DNA of 64,000 nt from JAPOXR01 sp963664715 (GTDB lineage Bacteria; Pseudomonadota; Alphaproteobacteria; Rhodobacterales; Rhodobacteraceae). The notes beneath the pieces were generated by a model. It had not been told where the DNA came from, did no database searches, and was given only the letters and a program-made list of their open reading frames with translations. How positions within the stretch are numbered: the first letter of the stretch is position 1; each line of letters starts with the position of its first letter. The position numbers and the translations under genes are program-made. Below are positions 27,737 through 36,423 of this stretch, one piece after another. The stretch spans positions 248,001 through 312,000 of the forward strand of contig CAXXUY010000001.1 in NCBI GenBank assembly GCA_963664715.2, in the 5' to 3' direction.

Positions 27737-29158
27737 TCATTTATCACGCTTCAGCGCTGCGAACGCGGACAGCGCCCTTTCCCGCGACTCCCTGAGGTCG
27801 ACGATCGGCCCTGGATATGTGATCCCCGGTTCGACGCCGGATTGCGAGAGTACATGCGCGGGCGCTTCCCAGGGACAATGCAGAAACTTGTCCGGCAAGC
27901 CCGCCAGTTCAGGGACGTAGCGCCTGACATATTCACCGTTCTTGTCAAATTTCCGCCCCTGGGTGACCGGATTGAAGACCCGGAAATAAGGCACGGCATC
28001 TGCTCCGCATCCGGCTATCCACTGCCAACTGGCGCTGTTGTTGGCCAGGTCCGCATCAACCAGCGTATCCCAGAACCATCTTTCTCCATGGTTCCAGTGA
28101 AGCAGCAGGTTCTTCACGAGGAATGAACCCGCGATCATCCTGACACGGTTGTGCATGTAGCCTGTCTGCCAGAGTTCGCGCATCCCGGCATCAACCATCG
28201 GCACTCCGGTCAGCCCCCTTTGCCAGGCCGAAAGCAGCGTGTCGTCATCGACCCAGGGAAACCTGTCGAATCTGGACTGCAGGTTCCGGCGGGGCAGGTC
28301 GGGATTGTGATGGAGCAGGTTGTACGAAAACTCGCGCCAGCCCAACTCGCTGCAGAATTTGTCGACATGCTCATCATCGAAAACAGCCCGGATGGCATGC
28401 CAGGCCTGGTGCGGCGAGATTTCGCCGAACCGAAGATGGGGCGACAGCCTTGAAACGAAAGGCTTTGCGGGCAGATCGCGCCCGTCCTTGTACTGCCAAA
28501 TGCCGCCTTCCAGGAACTCTTCGAGCCTGGCCGCGGCTCCGAATTCACCGGTAGTCCAGTGTGGTTCAAGCTGCCGGTGCCACGGGATCCTGGGCAGAAG
28601 ATCCAACTCATCGATCTCTTTGGCAGCCATTGTGTCACGGTGCCACTTCACCTTGCCAGGTCTCTGCAGTGGCGCCCGCGGAGCCTCGGCTCCTAAACAG
28701 CCCTTGCGATAGAAATGCGTGAAGACCCGGTATGGTGTTCCGTCGGTTTTTTTGACCGTCCCCGGTTCCCACAACAAGGAGCTATTGCAGCTCTGCACGG
28801 AGAATCCCCTTGCGTTCAGGTCTGCCTCGATCCTGGCGTCCCGCCGGATGCGCCAGGGTTCGTGGCAACGGTTCCAGTATACGGTTGAGACTCCCATGCG
28901 CGCGACCAGGTCCGGTATGATTTCGCAAGCATCCCCAGCATATACGCTAAGCTTGCCATCAAGAGACGCATTGAGGGACAGAAGGGAATGGTGAAGCCAC
29001 CACCGGCTTGCTCCGCCCATGGCATGCTGGCCCGCATTGTGATCATCCAGGATGTAGACCGGCAAGACTGTACCGTGCGCCGACGCCACCAGCAGCGCCG
29101 GGTTGTCGGCGAGACGCAGGTCCTGGCGGAACCAGTGTATGGCAGCGGACTTTGTCAT
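27737..29158 (-). CDS. phrB: Deoxyribodipyrimidine photolyase (class I CPD type)
   Basis: 473 residues. Repairs UV-induced cyclobutane pyrimidine dimers with blue light using FAD. The N-terminal photolyase domain (IHWFRQDLRLADNPAL) binds the antenna cofactor. The C-terminal FAD-binding region has SRLSPHLRFGEISPHQAW, LGWREFSYNLLHHNP, GLTGVPMVDAGMRELWQTGYMHNRVRMIAGSFLVK and NNSASWQWIAGCGADA. Trp residues for the electron-transfer path are in place. ATG 29158. No neighbours suggest an operon; it is flanked by mobile debris on both sides. Confidence 0.96.
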   Translation of the reverse strand: MTKSAAIHWFRQDLRLADNPALLVASAHGTVLPVYILDDHNAGQHAMGGASRWWLHHSLLSLNASLDGKLSVYAGDACEIIPDLVARMGVSTVYWNRCHEPWRIRRDARIEADLNARGFSVQSCNSSLLWEPGTVKKTDGTPYRVFTHFYRKGCLGAEAPRAPLQRPGKVKWHRDTMAAKEIDELDLLPRIPWHRQLEPHWTTGEFGAAARLEEFLEGGIWQYKDGRDLPAKPFVSRLSPHLRFGEISPHQAWHAIRAVFDDEHVDKFCSELGWREFSYNLLHHNPDLPRRNLQSRFDRFPWVDDDTLLSAWQRGLTGVPMVDAGMRELWQTGYMHNRVRMIAGSFLVKNLLLHWNHGERWFWDTLVDADLANNSASWQWIAGCGADAVPYFRVFNPVTQGRKFDKNGEYVRRYVPELAGLPDKFLHCPWEAPAHVLSQSGVEPGITYPGPIVDLRESRERALSAFAALKRDK

Positions 29159-29681
29159 GTCGGCAACATCATCTGCTCTCGCAGTCTCCCGGTTTCATTT
29201 TGAAGTGTCCGACAAACTGCAGTGCGCGATGGAAACTGGACAGTTGCGCTCGTCCTGTTCGTCTTTTTTAATGTGCCGTTGCTGCTCCTGTTCCGAAACC
29301 CGCATACGATCTTGCGCAGAAATTGCTTGCGGCGGTTATTGCGGGTGGGACAGGGTAATCCCTTGAGTGAACAGCCGGCAATCAACATCATCGAACCTTT
29401 CGAATGCCTGCCAGGCATGACCCCAGCCCAACATGGGGCAATTAATTTCATGCTCAAGTGGACGGCCTGTCTTCCGCCTGAGTTCCTATATTCGGTTCCG
29501 GGCGGATACCACCGCAAACAGGCTCTCATTCAAACCGTTCACGGGCAGCTTCCTATGCATTCTGGGCTGAAGGCGGCCGGAAAGGCCGTTATGACTTCCG
29601 CCATTCGTCCCAGCAGCCGACAGTCGCAGTCACTGTGAGCAGAACCCGATGTTTGTAAGCCGTTACACGAAAAACCACTGT
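29159..29681. other. Intergenic, no gene supported
   Basis: About 520 bp. A 138-codon plus-strand frame (29222-29638) has a hydrophobic start (ALVLFVFFNVPLLLLF) but the rest looks random and there is no ribosome-binding site; not annotated as a gene. Confidence 0.4.
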
Positions 29682-29993
29682 GGTCAGTCCAGTCTGGAAA
29701 CGCAGCTGTACTGGTTGCCGATAGCCCGGCGAAGGGCTATTCGCGCGAGCCACCCTCTTCTGTTCCAGGCAATCGGCGGCGTGCAGTCAGCCGGTCGAAC
29801 CGTCAGGAAATCGCAAGCATCCGGACGACGCCGAAATGTTTCTTGATGAAGTATGACTGGACAGGGATGCTGCCTGAAAATGCCTGCTCGGGAAAGAAGC
29901 CCTGTCCCGGATTGTACCTGATCAACCAAATACACCACGCACGAGGAAGGTGGAAAACCGCCCGGTTCATGACTGAATAATGCGAGCCACTAC
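29682..29993 (+). repeat. Dispersed non-coding repeat, copy A (about 312 bp)
   Basis: Starts GGTCAGTCC and ends near GACTGAATAAT followed by a GAGC.ACTAC tail. It is about 85 percent identical by eye to 34463-34789, in the same orientation. Neither copy holds a convincing gene. It may be an unrecognised small mobile element or the end of an IS. Confidence 0.75.
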
Positions 29994-30005
29994 AGCAGGC
30001 CACGA

Positions 30006-30395
30006 ATGACAGTCGTCACCCGCCGTTCGATCCTGACCGGAAAGCTCAATTCACGGGACATTCATGTGTCCTCGGCAAGAATCGATGACTGGCTGGCCCG
30101 TGGTCCGGATGTTCCGCGCGTTCAGGACAAGGACGCCTACATTACCAGCCTCGAGTTGGCAGATGCAGGCGATTTCCCGGCATTCGTCAGATACCTGGGT
30201 GGCCTTGCTGCACAGCGCTCCTATGCTGCTGCCGACAGGGCCGAGCTTTTCCTGCGCGGGCGCACCCATAACCGCCACAGCAATGGCGGGGTGACAGCCG
30301 GCGGTGTCTACCACCAACCGGAAGAGGAGCCGAATCCTGCCGAACCGGGAACGGGGAAAAGGCCGCAGGGCGAAGAGACGTCATTCGGCATGTAG
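30006..30395 (+). pseudogene. C-terminal fragment of a Fic-family protein
   Basis: 129 codons. DAYITSLELADAGDFPAFVRYL resembles the segment that follows the Fic core in many Fic AMP-transferases (Y..ALE.ADAGDL.P.V..L). RHSNGGVTAGGVYH resembles their C-terminal tails. The HPFxxGNGR catalytic motif is absent, and the first 33 residues do not fit the family. So this looks like the 3' end of a broken gene. It starts immediately after repeat copy A. Moderate confidence in family, low in any function. Confidence 0.4.
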
Positions 30396-30659
30396 GGCAC
30401 GCGACTGCGTCCCATTGAATCCGGCCTGTCCGTATGCGGTGGATTTGCCAGCCAAATCGACGACGGATCGGGTTGGCACTCAGGCCAGTCTGCCGGGCTC
30501 AGGTCAATCGGACACTGGCAACGGGAATGGTCCAGTTTCTTGAGAAAAGCGGTGTTCTTCGCCGTGGTCATTTGGACTGGCGGGCGAATGTATCCGGAAA
30601 GCGGACATCGAGAATGCAGGGGCCGAAACCTGTTCGGAATTGCGGCCGGGCACCGCCAT

Positions 30660-30993
30660 TTGTGGCAGGGTGTTGATGCTGGTGTCCGCGGTGCCCGGGG
30701 TGCTGGCCGATGCGGCCTATGGCTCGGATCACGGCCTGAGGCGGATGCTCGAGGAGCGGGACCATGCCTGGGTGCTGGCGGTTCGCAGCAATCACCAATT
30801 CCGGTTCATCGGCCAGGGCGGCATCGTGGCCACCAACCCCTCGGAGTTGGTCGAGGAATTTGCTGATGAGGACTGGACGGCCCTTTCCGCCGGTGAGGGG
30901 TCCAAGGGACCAATGCTCCATGACAGGGCCTGCCTTGTCATTCCGTGGAACCGCAAGGAGGGATGGGAACACTGCCTGCTGGTGCGCCGCTCC
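30660..30993 (+). pseudogene. IS701-like transposase, 5' fragment of a split copy
   Basis: The frame gives VPGVLADAAYGSDHGLRRML, HAWVLAVRSNHQFRF and EGWEHCLLVRRS, characteristic of IS701-type DDE transposases. It stops matching at 30993. The 3' part resumes at 34834 after a 3.8-kb insertion. The first part of the gene (to the left of about 30660) is missing. Confidence 0.72.
30950..30993 (+). repeat. 44-bp direct repeat, left copy (partner 34791-34834)
   Basis: The two 44-bp copies differ at one position. They are coding sequence of the split IS701-like transposase (EGWEHCLLVRRS) and bracket the inserted segment that carries the AbiE-like pair. Confidence 0.9.
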
Positions 30994-31008
30994 GCAGGGG
31001 TCCGCTCT

Positions 31009-31083
31009 CCCGGAAAGTGCACAAATGGATCCCAGAAATCTGCCCAATTGCTCCTTGACGCAACAGTATTGCGGCTAAACCGG
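31009..31083 (+). repeat. 75-bp inverted repeat, left copy (partner 33891-33965)
   Basis: 75 bp with about four mismatches to the reverse complement of 33891-33965. The right copy adjoins the 3' end of an IS4-type transposase remnant, so both look like IS4 element ends. The left copy contains the stop codon of the nucleotidyltransferase gene at 31075. Confidence 0.9.
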
Positions 31084-31716
31084 GTCGCTGCCGTTGCTTC
31101 TGGAGTCCTTGAGATCATCCGGTTCCGGAGTGCTCGCCGTTTCGGCCTCGACGGTGTGACCGCTGACCGAGGCTATGATCTCGCTGGCATCTGCAAGATT
31201 GTGACGAACGAAAGTCAGGTCTCCGATGTAATAGTCAAGGGCCTCGTCCGCACGCTTCGCAAAGGTGCCCGGATCGATCAGCCCGTGTTCCGCGAGTGCC
31301 CGGATATCTTCCCGGTCACGCTCGCTGAAGCGCGCCACCTTTGATACGGCAAGGTCAACCGGGTCAATGACGTGCAGCACCATGTTGTCGAATCTGTGCA
31401 CTTCCTGCGAACGCTCTTCCCATTCCGGGGGAAAGGATTCGAGCACGTCGGCGAAACTTCCATCCATAACGACAATATGGGTACCAGCTGCACTGCCCGG
31501 CATGTCAATCTCGAATACCTGCATGTCGGGTGGGATCAGGATCCTGTGAGACCACTTGATGCCGACGTCGCGGGATACTCGGTGCCGCGTGTAATAGTGC
31601 ACGGCGAATCCACCGGCGAGCCAGGCCCGCACCGGCTCCGCCAGCTGCCCCAGTCGGCGGTCAACTTCCGCCAGGTGCTCGACCAGTTCCACTGGAAGGT
31701 AGCGCCCGACAGGCAT
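31075..31716 (-). CDS. Nucleotidyltransferase-fold protein, putative AbiE-like toxin partner (DUF6036-like)
   Basis: 213 residues. The N-terminal nucleotidyltransferase region reads WLAGGFAVHYYTRHRVSRDV, followed by ILIPPDMQVFEIDM and HVIDPVDLAVSKVARFSERDREDI, the pattern of AbiEii/DUF6036 proteins coupled to wHTH antitoxins. The metal-binding D-x-D, expected as DVD, reads Asp50-Val51-Gly52, so the second carboxylate is missing and activity is doubtful. Its start overlaps the upstream gene by one base (TGATG). The last codons lie inside the 75-bp IS-end repeat, so the native C-terminus has probably been replaced. Confidence 0.75.
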   Translation of the reverse strand: MPVGRYLPVELVEHLAEVDRRLGQLAEPVRAWLAGGFAVHYYTRHRVSRDVGIKWSHRILIPPDMQVFEIDMPGSAAGTHIVVMDGSFADVLESFPPEWEERSQEVHRFDNMVLHVIDPVDLAVSKVARFSERDREDIRALAEHGLIDPGTFAKRADEALDYYIGDLTFVRHNLADASEIIASVSGHTVEAETASTPEPDDLKDSRSNGSDPV

Positions 31717-32681
31717 CAGGGCCTCCTCATTCCTCTTTGCAACTCAAGCAGTTGCAACGGAGTTTCGAGGCGCAGCTTTGCTGCATCCAGGTACCACTGC
31801 GCGCCCCATCTCGCCTGGACAGGATCGCGGAACGAGGAAACTGTCGCAGTCCTTCCTTCCAGTTCTTCGGTGGCAAGGCGGATTGCCTCGCCAAGATTGT
31901 CCTGCGGGTCATCTACATACCCCTCTACCAGCGATGCAGCATAGCCCAATTGCCGCAAAGATGCCTCATCCTGCAAGGACATCAAAGCAATGTCGCCAGC
32001 GGCGACTCGCGCCAGAAGATGCATCAACCTGTCTTCCCGTATCCGGGCAGAGTTGAACTTCGCCCGTGCGCCCGCCCGCGGCAGACTGCGCCAGAAGAGA
32101 AGAGCCCGTTCTGCAGTCTCGTCCGGCGGCGGCAGTCCCATCTCCCGCTCGATCTCTTCGACGAAGTCGGTGTCGACGAATTCGAGATTGCGGCGTGTCC
32201 GCCGCAGGTCTTCGAGCGCCGTGCGCGGTGTGGCCCACCGAAGGGGCCGGCCAATATCCACGGTGCCATCCAGGATCTCTTCCGAACTGCGTTCGGTATG
32301 GGTGAAGTGGAAGGTGCCCCAGGGCGTGCAGAATCTTCCCTTGCGGCCGGTGGTCATCACCATGATGACGCCTGGGGTCTGTTGGGAGATGACGCCGTAG
32401 AAACCGAGAACTGTCTCCAGGCTCAGGTAGCTTGCTCTGCCCCGCCGCAGTGCCAGCGCGACCTGCCCCGGTCGGTCGAACCGGTGACTGCCGCGCGGAT
32501 TGACGTATGCGCCGCGTGCTGCGCGCTGCAGCACGCCCTGCCTCGCCAGCCGCCGCAAACCTTCGGAGAATGTCTTGTCCGAGCGCTCGGGGAAGATTGA
32601 GCGCAGATCTTCCACGGTAAACACTGCGCGGCCGCGCAGGTCCAGTTTCCGAAGGGTCCTTACTGCGTCAGCCTTCTTCAT
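31716..32681 (-). CDS. AbiEi-like winged-helix antitoxin / regulator
   Basis: About 321 residues from ATG 32681 (ATG 32693 possible). The N-terminal winged helix reads AVRTLRKLDLRGRAVFTVED and FSEGLRRLARQGVLQRAARG, then AYVNP. A middle domain has YLSLETVLGFYGVISQQTPG and GTFHFTHTERSSEEI, typical of AbiEi-type type IV antitoxins, and AEEDL-like TPRTALEDLRRTRR. In AbiE systems this protein represses the operon and counteracts the nucleotidyltransferase encoded downstream. Here the downstream gene starts within its stop codon. The pair lies between inverted IS4-like ends. Confidence 0.78.
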   Translation of the reverse strand: MKKADAVRTLRKLDLRGRAVFTVEDLRSIFPERSDKTFSEGLRRLARQGVLQRAARGAYVNPRGSHRFDRPGQVALALRRGRASYLSLETVLGFYGVISQQTPGVIMVMTTGRKGRFCTPWGTFHFTHTERSSEEILDGTVDIGRPLRWATPRTALEDLRRTRRNLEFVDTDFVEEIEREMGLPPPDETAERALLFWRSLPRAGARAKFNSARIREDRLMHLLARVAAGDIALMSLQDEASLRQLGYAASLVEGYVDDPQDNLGEAIRLATEELEGRTATVSSFRDPVQARWGAQWYLDAAKLRLETPLQLLELQRGMRRP

Positions 32682-32699
32682 GCCAGCCCCCATCCACCT

Positions 32700-33890
32700 T
32701 CGTCTTGACTGTCTATATAGGATTTCTGTCCAGCGAAATTGGCGAAGGCGCGCGGTCGTGATGCACATGTCGAGGCATTGCGGGAATCTGCTGGGCCACC
32801 GGGCAACGTAACCGATGACACGCCCGGAGATGATTCCCGGAGCCTGGTCAATCCGTCCTGACGATCCCTTGACAATGAGGTGACCAGGCGGGTGTGTGGC
32901 GATACGATCCGGGACTCGGAAGAGCAGTCTTCTCTCGGCTTGACAGGTAAACCCAGCCTCCTCCTTGCCAATACCGGTGCCTTGTCCAGCACTTGCCCAA
33001 AGCCTGGCTGGATGGCCCGTTGTCGAGCAGCATCTTTCAGCAGGTTTCCTGGCAGCCTGCCGAACCGGGCCTGCGCAATGGCAGCTAGATCCGGCATCTC
33101 CGAAAGGGTCCACTGAATCGTCGACGGGTGTCCGGCTTCGCTGTCGGCGGCAATGCCAAGCACGTCCTGTTCCACGAGATGGCTGCGACGATGTTCAGAC
33201 TGTCAGGGTGGATTGACGCGCTGCATTGCACAGCGAGCTCAACCCGCGTTGCAGCAATCACGACCTCGAAGAGATGATCGGCCTGATGTCGACGAGTGGC
33301 CTCCTCTTTCCGGTATTCGGCATTAACGGACGATCAATTCCCGGGCAAGATTCGCGATGAGCATCTGGCCATCAAATGTGCCATTCGGAAGCGGACCGTG
33401 AATGACTGGTTGCTCTCATGCGTGCGCTCAACTTTCGCGGCCCTGACTGCTTCGCTGAAACCGTCCGACGGCAGGAAACGGAGAACGTTGGAGACGCGAA
33501 GAACGAGAGATTGGCGTCCGGCGACAGAACTGGAGTGCCACTCGAGTTACCTTTGCAAATGTGAGGCGCCGCATTCTGACGCTTCGACACTAATCCCGGC
33601 AGTTCCGTGAAACCGCGACGCGAATCGCATTCCGAGACTTGCCACCGCGACCGGATGCTGCCGCAACGCTCGAATGACGCTATAGGCAAAAGGCGGTACT
33701 GTTGCGAGGCGGATGAGCAGCAGAAGAGTCCGGTTTTCGAAACAGGTTCTCGGGATCCACGGCGCAGGGAAATGTGCGAAGGCGCCGTCTTTCAACGGAA
33801 TGGCGCGAACGCAACTGTTGTTGCCCGGATCGAGTCGTCGCGCAGCACGGTAGATTTCCCGGTTCGGGCCGACGCCGATTTTCCAGGAAA
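32700..33890. other. 1.2-kb stretch upstream of the AbiE-like pair; no gene supported
   Basis: Holds the promoter of the AbiE-like pair. Open frames here (for example minus 32678-33175 and 33372-33689) have no recognisable motifs, and their composition looks non-coding or heavily decayed. The stretch is probably cargo or debris between the element ends. Confidence 0.35.
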
Positions 33891-33965
33891 CCGGTTTGGC
33901 CGCAATACTGTTGCGTTAAGGAGCAATTGGGCAGATTTCGGGGATCCATTTGTGCACTTTCCTGG
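33891..33965 (-). repeat. 75-bp inverted repeat, right copy
   Basis: Reverse complement of 31009-31083 with about four mismatches; includes GCAATACTGTTGCGTTAAGG. Together the two copies frame a 2.95-kb segment (31009-33965). Confidence 0.9.
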
Positions 33966-33989
33966 ATAGCGGTCCCCGGCTGCAGATGG

Positions 33990-34430
33990 GATAATTGCCC
34001 ATCTTGCACTTGACGCCCCGCGACCTGGTTTGTCCGCGGCTGGAGATGGCAAGCTCCTCGAGGATTTCATCCAGGAAGTCGCGCTCAGCGGTTGGCGGAG
34101 TCATTGGGGAGAAAGCGCCGGGATGGACAATCCGGCGCCGCACGACATTCACGGTATGGAGGAAGGACAATCGATCGGGGTCGGCGCCGACCCTCCCCGC
34201 GGCCTCGTGGATCAGGCTGCGCACTGCGTAGTGGGCCAGCATCAGGCCTTCGAGTTCCTGTTGCACGAGTTCCGGTGTCTTGCTGCGCAGCAGGGCACCG
34301 GGTCCGAGCATGTGGGTTTTCACCTCGTCACGGGCGGTCTCGATCTCCCGGCGGGCGCGGTGTCGGGATCAAGCAGCGTCGTGACCAGGGTGCAGCTTTC
34401 CGACACGCCTGGCAGGCGGAACATGAACAC
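33990..34430 (-). pseudogene. IS4-family transposase, C-terminal remnant
   Basis: Reading leftward, CTLVTTLLDPDTAPAG is followed after a frame break by LLRSKTPELVQQELEGLMLA, HYAVRSLIHEAA, DPDRLSFLHTVNVVRRR and RGVKCKMGNYPI. These are the conserved C-terminal blocks of IS4-group transposases. The catalytic core is missing and the frame is broken, so it is dead. Its 3' end points at the 75-bp end repeat. Confidence 0.8.
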
Positions 34431-34462
34431 ACGGACCGGGCAGCTTCCCCGGCTGGCCCTGC

Positions 34463-34789
34463 GGTCAGTCCTGTCTGGAAACGTAGTTGTACTGGTCGCC
34501 AACGGCCCGGCGAAGGCCAATTCGCGCGGGCCACCCCCTTCTGTTCCGGGTAATCGGCGGCGTGCAGTCAGCCAGTCGAACCGACAGGAAATCGCAAGCA
34601 CCCGAACCGCATCCGGCCCACGCCGAAAAGCTGCTTGATATGATTCCAACTGGACAGGGTAGCGACTTGAAAATGCCTGCCCGAGAAAGAAGCCCTGTCC
34701 CGGACTGTACCTGATCAGACAGAAACAACACTTGCGAAGGAGGTGAGAAAAACCGCCCGGTTCATGACTGAATAATCCGAGCAACTACA
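34463..34789 (+). repeat. Dispersed non-coding repeat, copy B (about 327 bp)
   Basis: Second copy of the repeat at 29682-29993, same orientation. It is immediately followed by the right copy of the 44-bp direct repeat. Confidence 0.75.
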
Positions 34790-34790
34790 A

Positions 34791-34834
34791 ACCGCAGGGA
34801 GGGATGGGAACACTGCCTGCTGGTGCGCCGCTCC
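34791..34834 (+). repeat. 44-bp direct repeat, right copy
   Basis: Partner of 30950-30993 (one mismatch). The right boundary of the insertion in the IS701-like transposase. Confidence 0.9.
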
Positions 34835-35060
34835 CGCTGGGATCCGCAGAAACCGGCATGTTATCTCGTCTTCTGCCCTGTTGGCACCGGCCTGTGCTGG
34901 ACCATCGAGGAGTATTCACCCGGCACCGACAATCCCGGCCTTGACCATTGCGAGGCCCGTTCCTGGCATGGCTGGCACCGGCATATCAGCCTGGCCTTGG
35001 CTGCCGCAGCCTTCCTGGCCAGGCAGACGCAGCAAGGGCACACGAAAAGAGGCGAATCGG
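34835..35060 (+). pseudogene. IS701-like transposase, 3' fragment of the split copy
   Basis: Continues the fragment that stops at 30993: PQKPACYLVFCPVGTGL, a degraded WTIEE motif, then GLDHCEARSWHGWHRHISLA and AAAAFLARQ, the standard end of IS701-type transposases. The centre (YSPGTDNP) is out of register with the family, so the copy was already decaying. Confidence 0.72.
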
Positions 35061-35167
35061 ACAAGCGCAACTCTACCATGTGTAGCGGGGTGATATCGGT
35101 CATGCATTCGCGTCCGCGCATGCTGCGCCGGTATCCGGTGCGGGCGGCGTCTTGCAGAAGGACTCCT

Positions 35168-36064
35168 TCATGAACTTGTGGAAGATGTTGTCTTCCCTTC
35201 GGATACCGCCAGGAGGTGGTTTCCATAGCTGCTTGGAAGCATGCTCCTTCCCAACTGCGCCAAATGCCCGGTTGAAATCCAGCCTTCGGAATGGGCGATT
35301 TCTTCAGGAACCATGACGCACCGGCCCAGACTTTCCGTCAAGTTGCGGATGTAGTTTGCCGCGTCGAGGAACCGGTCCGGAGTTCCGGCATCAAACCATG
35401 AGTATTCCTTGCCGAGACAGTGCAGGGTCATCCTGCCCTCTGCCAGGTAGCGGGCGTTCACATCCGAGATTTCAAGCTCGCCGCGACCGCTTGGCTCGAG
35501 ACCGGCGGCTATGTCGAACACCTGGCTGTCGTAGAAGTAGATCCCGGGGACTGCCCAGTTTGAGTCAGGGCTGTCCGGTTTCTCGACGATCGCGGTCGGG
35601 GAGCCGAATTCGTCAAGGGACACGATTCCGTATTGCTCGGGATTGGACACCTGGAATCCGAATATCGTGCTGCCAACAACATTCCTGGCAGCGTCGCTCA
35701 TCTGCTCGCCGACATCCGGGCCGATCAGGATATTGTCTCCGAGTGTCAGCAGGCACTTGTCGCGGCCTGCAAATCTTCTGGCGATCAGCAGGGCATCGGC
35801 GATCCCCCTGGGTTCCCGCTGGACCTCGAAGCAGATCGAGATTCCCCACTTGCTGCCGTCGCCAAGCAGATTCGCCAGGATGCGGTGATTGTCGGAATTG
35901 GCAATGACCATGATCTCGCGGATTCCGGCCAGCATCACGGTTGCCAGGGAATAGTAGATCATGGGCTTGTCGTAGACTGGCAGCACCTCCTTGCTCAGCG
36001 CGCTCGTCATCGGATAGAGGCGCGAGCCGCGACCTGCAGCAAGAACAACCCCCTTCATGCCCAT
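35168..36064 (-). CDS. rfbA: Sugar-1-phosphate nucleotidyltransferase, RmlA-like (glucose-1-phosphate thymidylyltransferase)
   Basis: 298 residues, normal for RmlA. Transfers a nucleotide from dTTP to glucose-1-phosphate to start dTDP-sugar synthesis for surface glycans. Motifs: MKGVVLAAGRGSRLYPMT (nucleotide loop; Ser where most have Thr), SKEVLPVYDKPMIYY (Glu replaces the usual Gln), LLTLGDNILIG, TAIVEKP and YSWFDAGTPDRFLDAANY. The substitutions leave base or sugar specificity open, so UTP use is possible. The start has GGAG seven bases upstream. The usual rmlBCD partners are not adjacent; galE (56.4 kb) and a glycosyltransferase (36.4 kb) are nearby. Confidence 0.85.
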   Translation of the reverse strand: MGMKGVVLAAGRGSRLYPMTSALSKEVLPVYDKPMIYYSLATVMLAGIREIMVIANSDNHRILANLLGDGSKWGISICFEVQREPRGIADALLIARRFAGRDKCLLTLGDNILIGPDVGEQMSDAARNVVGSTIFGFQVSNPEQYGIVSLDEFGSPTAIVEKPDSPDSNWAVPGIYFYDSQVFDIAAGLEPSGRGELEISDVNARYLAEGRMTLHCLGKEYSWFDAGTPDRFLDAANYIRNLTESLGRCVMVPEEIAHSEGWISTGHLAQLGRSMLPSSYGNHLLAVSEGKTTSSTSS

Positions 36065-36423
36065 CTGTTTGCTCCACTCATACTGTTCCGATGCGAGAAC
36101 GCGTCTAGTCCAATGGTCTTGTCATGACAATTGCCGACGCAGTTCGCGAGTGACCGTTTGACGACGTCCGAACCGGAAGTCGTTGAGGCCGCAGCGCGCA
36201 GGTTCCGGTTCCCTTTCGGGTCTCCAGCCGGGATGGTTCCAAGACGAGACTGTTTGACTCAGCGCGCCAATACAGGGTTGCAAGTCAGCAGGGGGTTGAG
36301 GTTTGTTACGGTCTGGGTGAAGGCACTGCTGCAGGCAGGTGCTGTCACCGGACCGGATCGGGATCCGGTTGGTGATCAATTGTCACAAGGGGTTGCTGAA
36401 CGCTCCGGTTCAGGTTGTTTCTC
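36065..36423. other. Divergent intergenic region (rfbA / glycosyltransferase)
   Basis: About 360 bp; promoters for both genes must lie here. No convincing operator or RNA element was identified. Confidence 0.35.
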
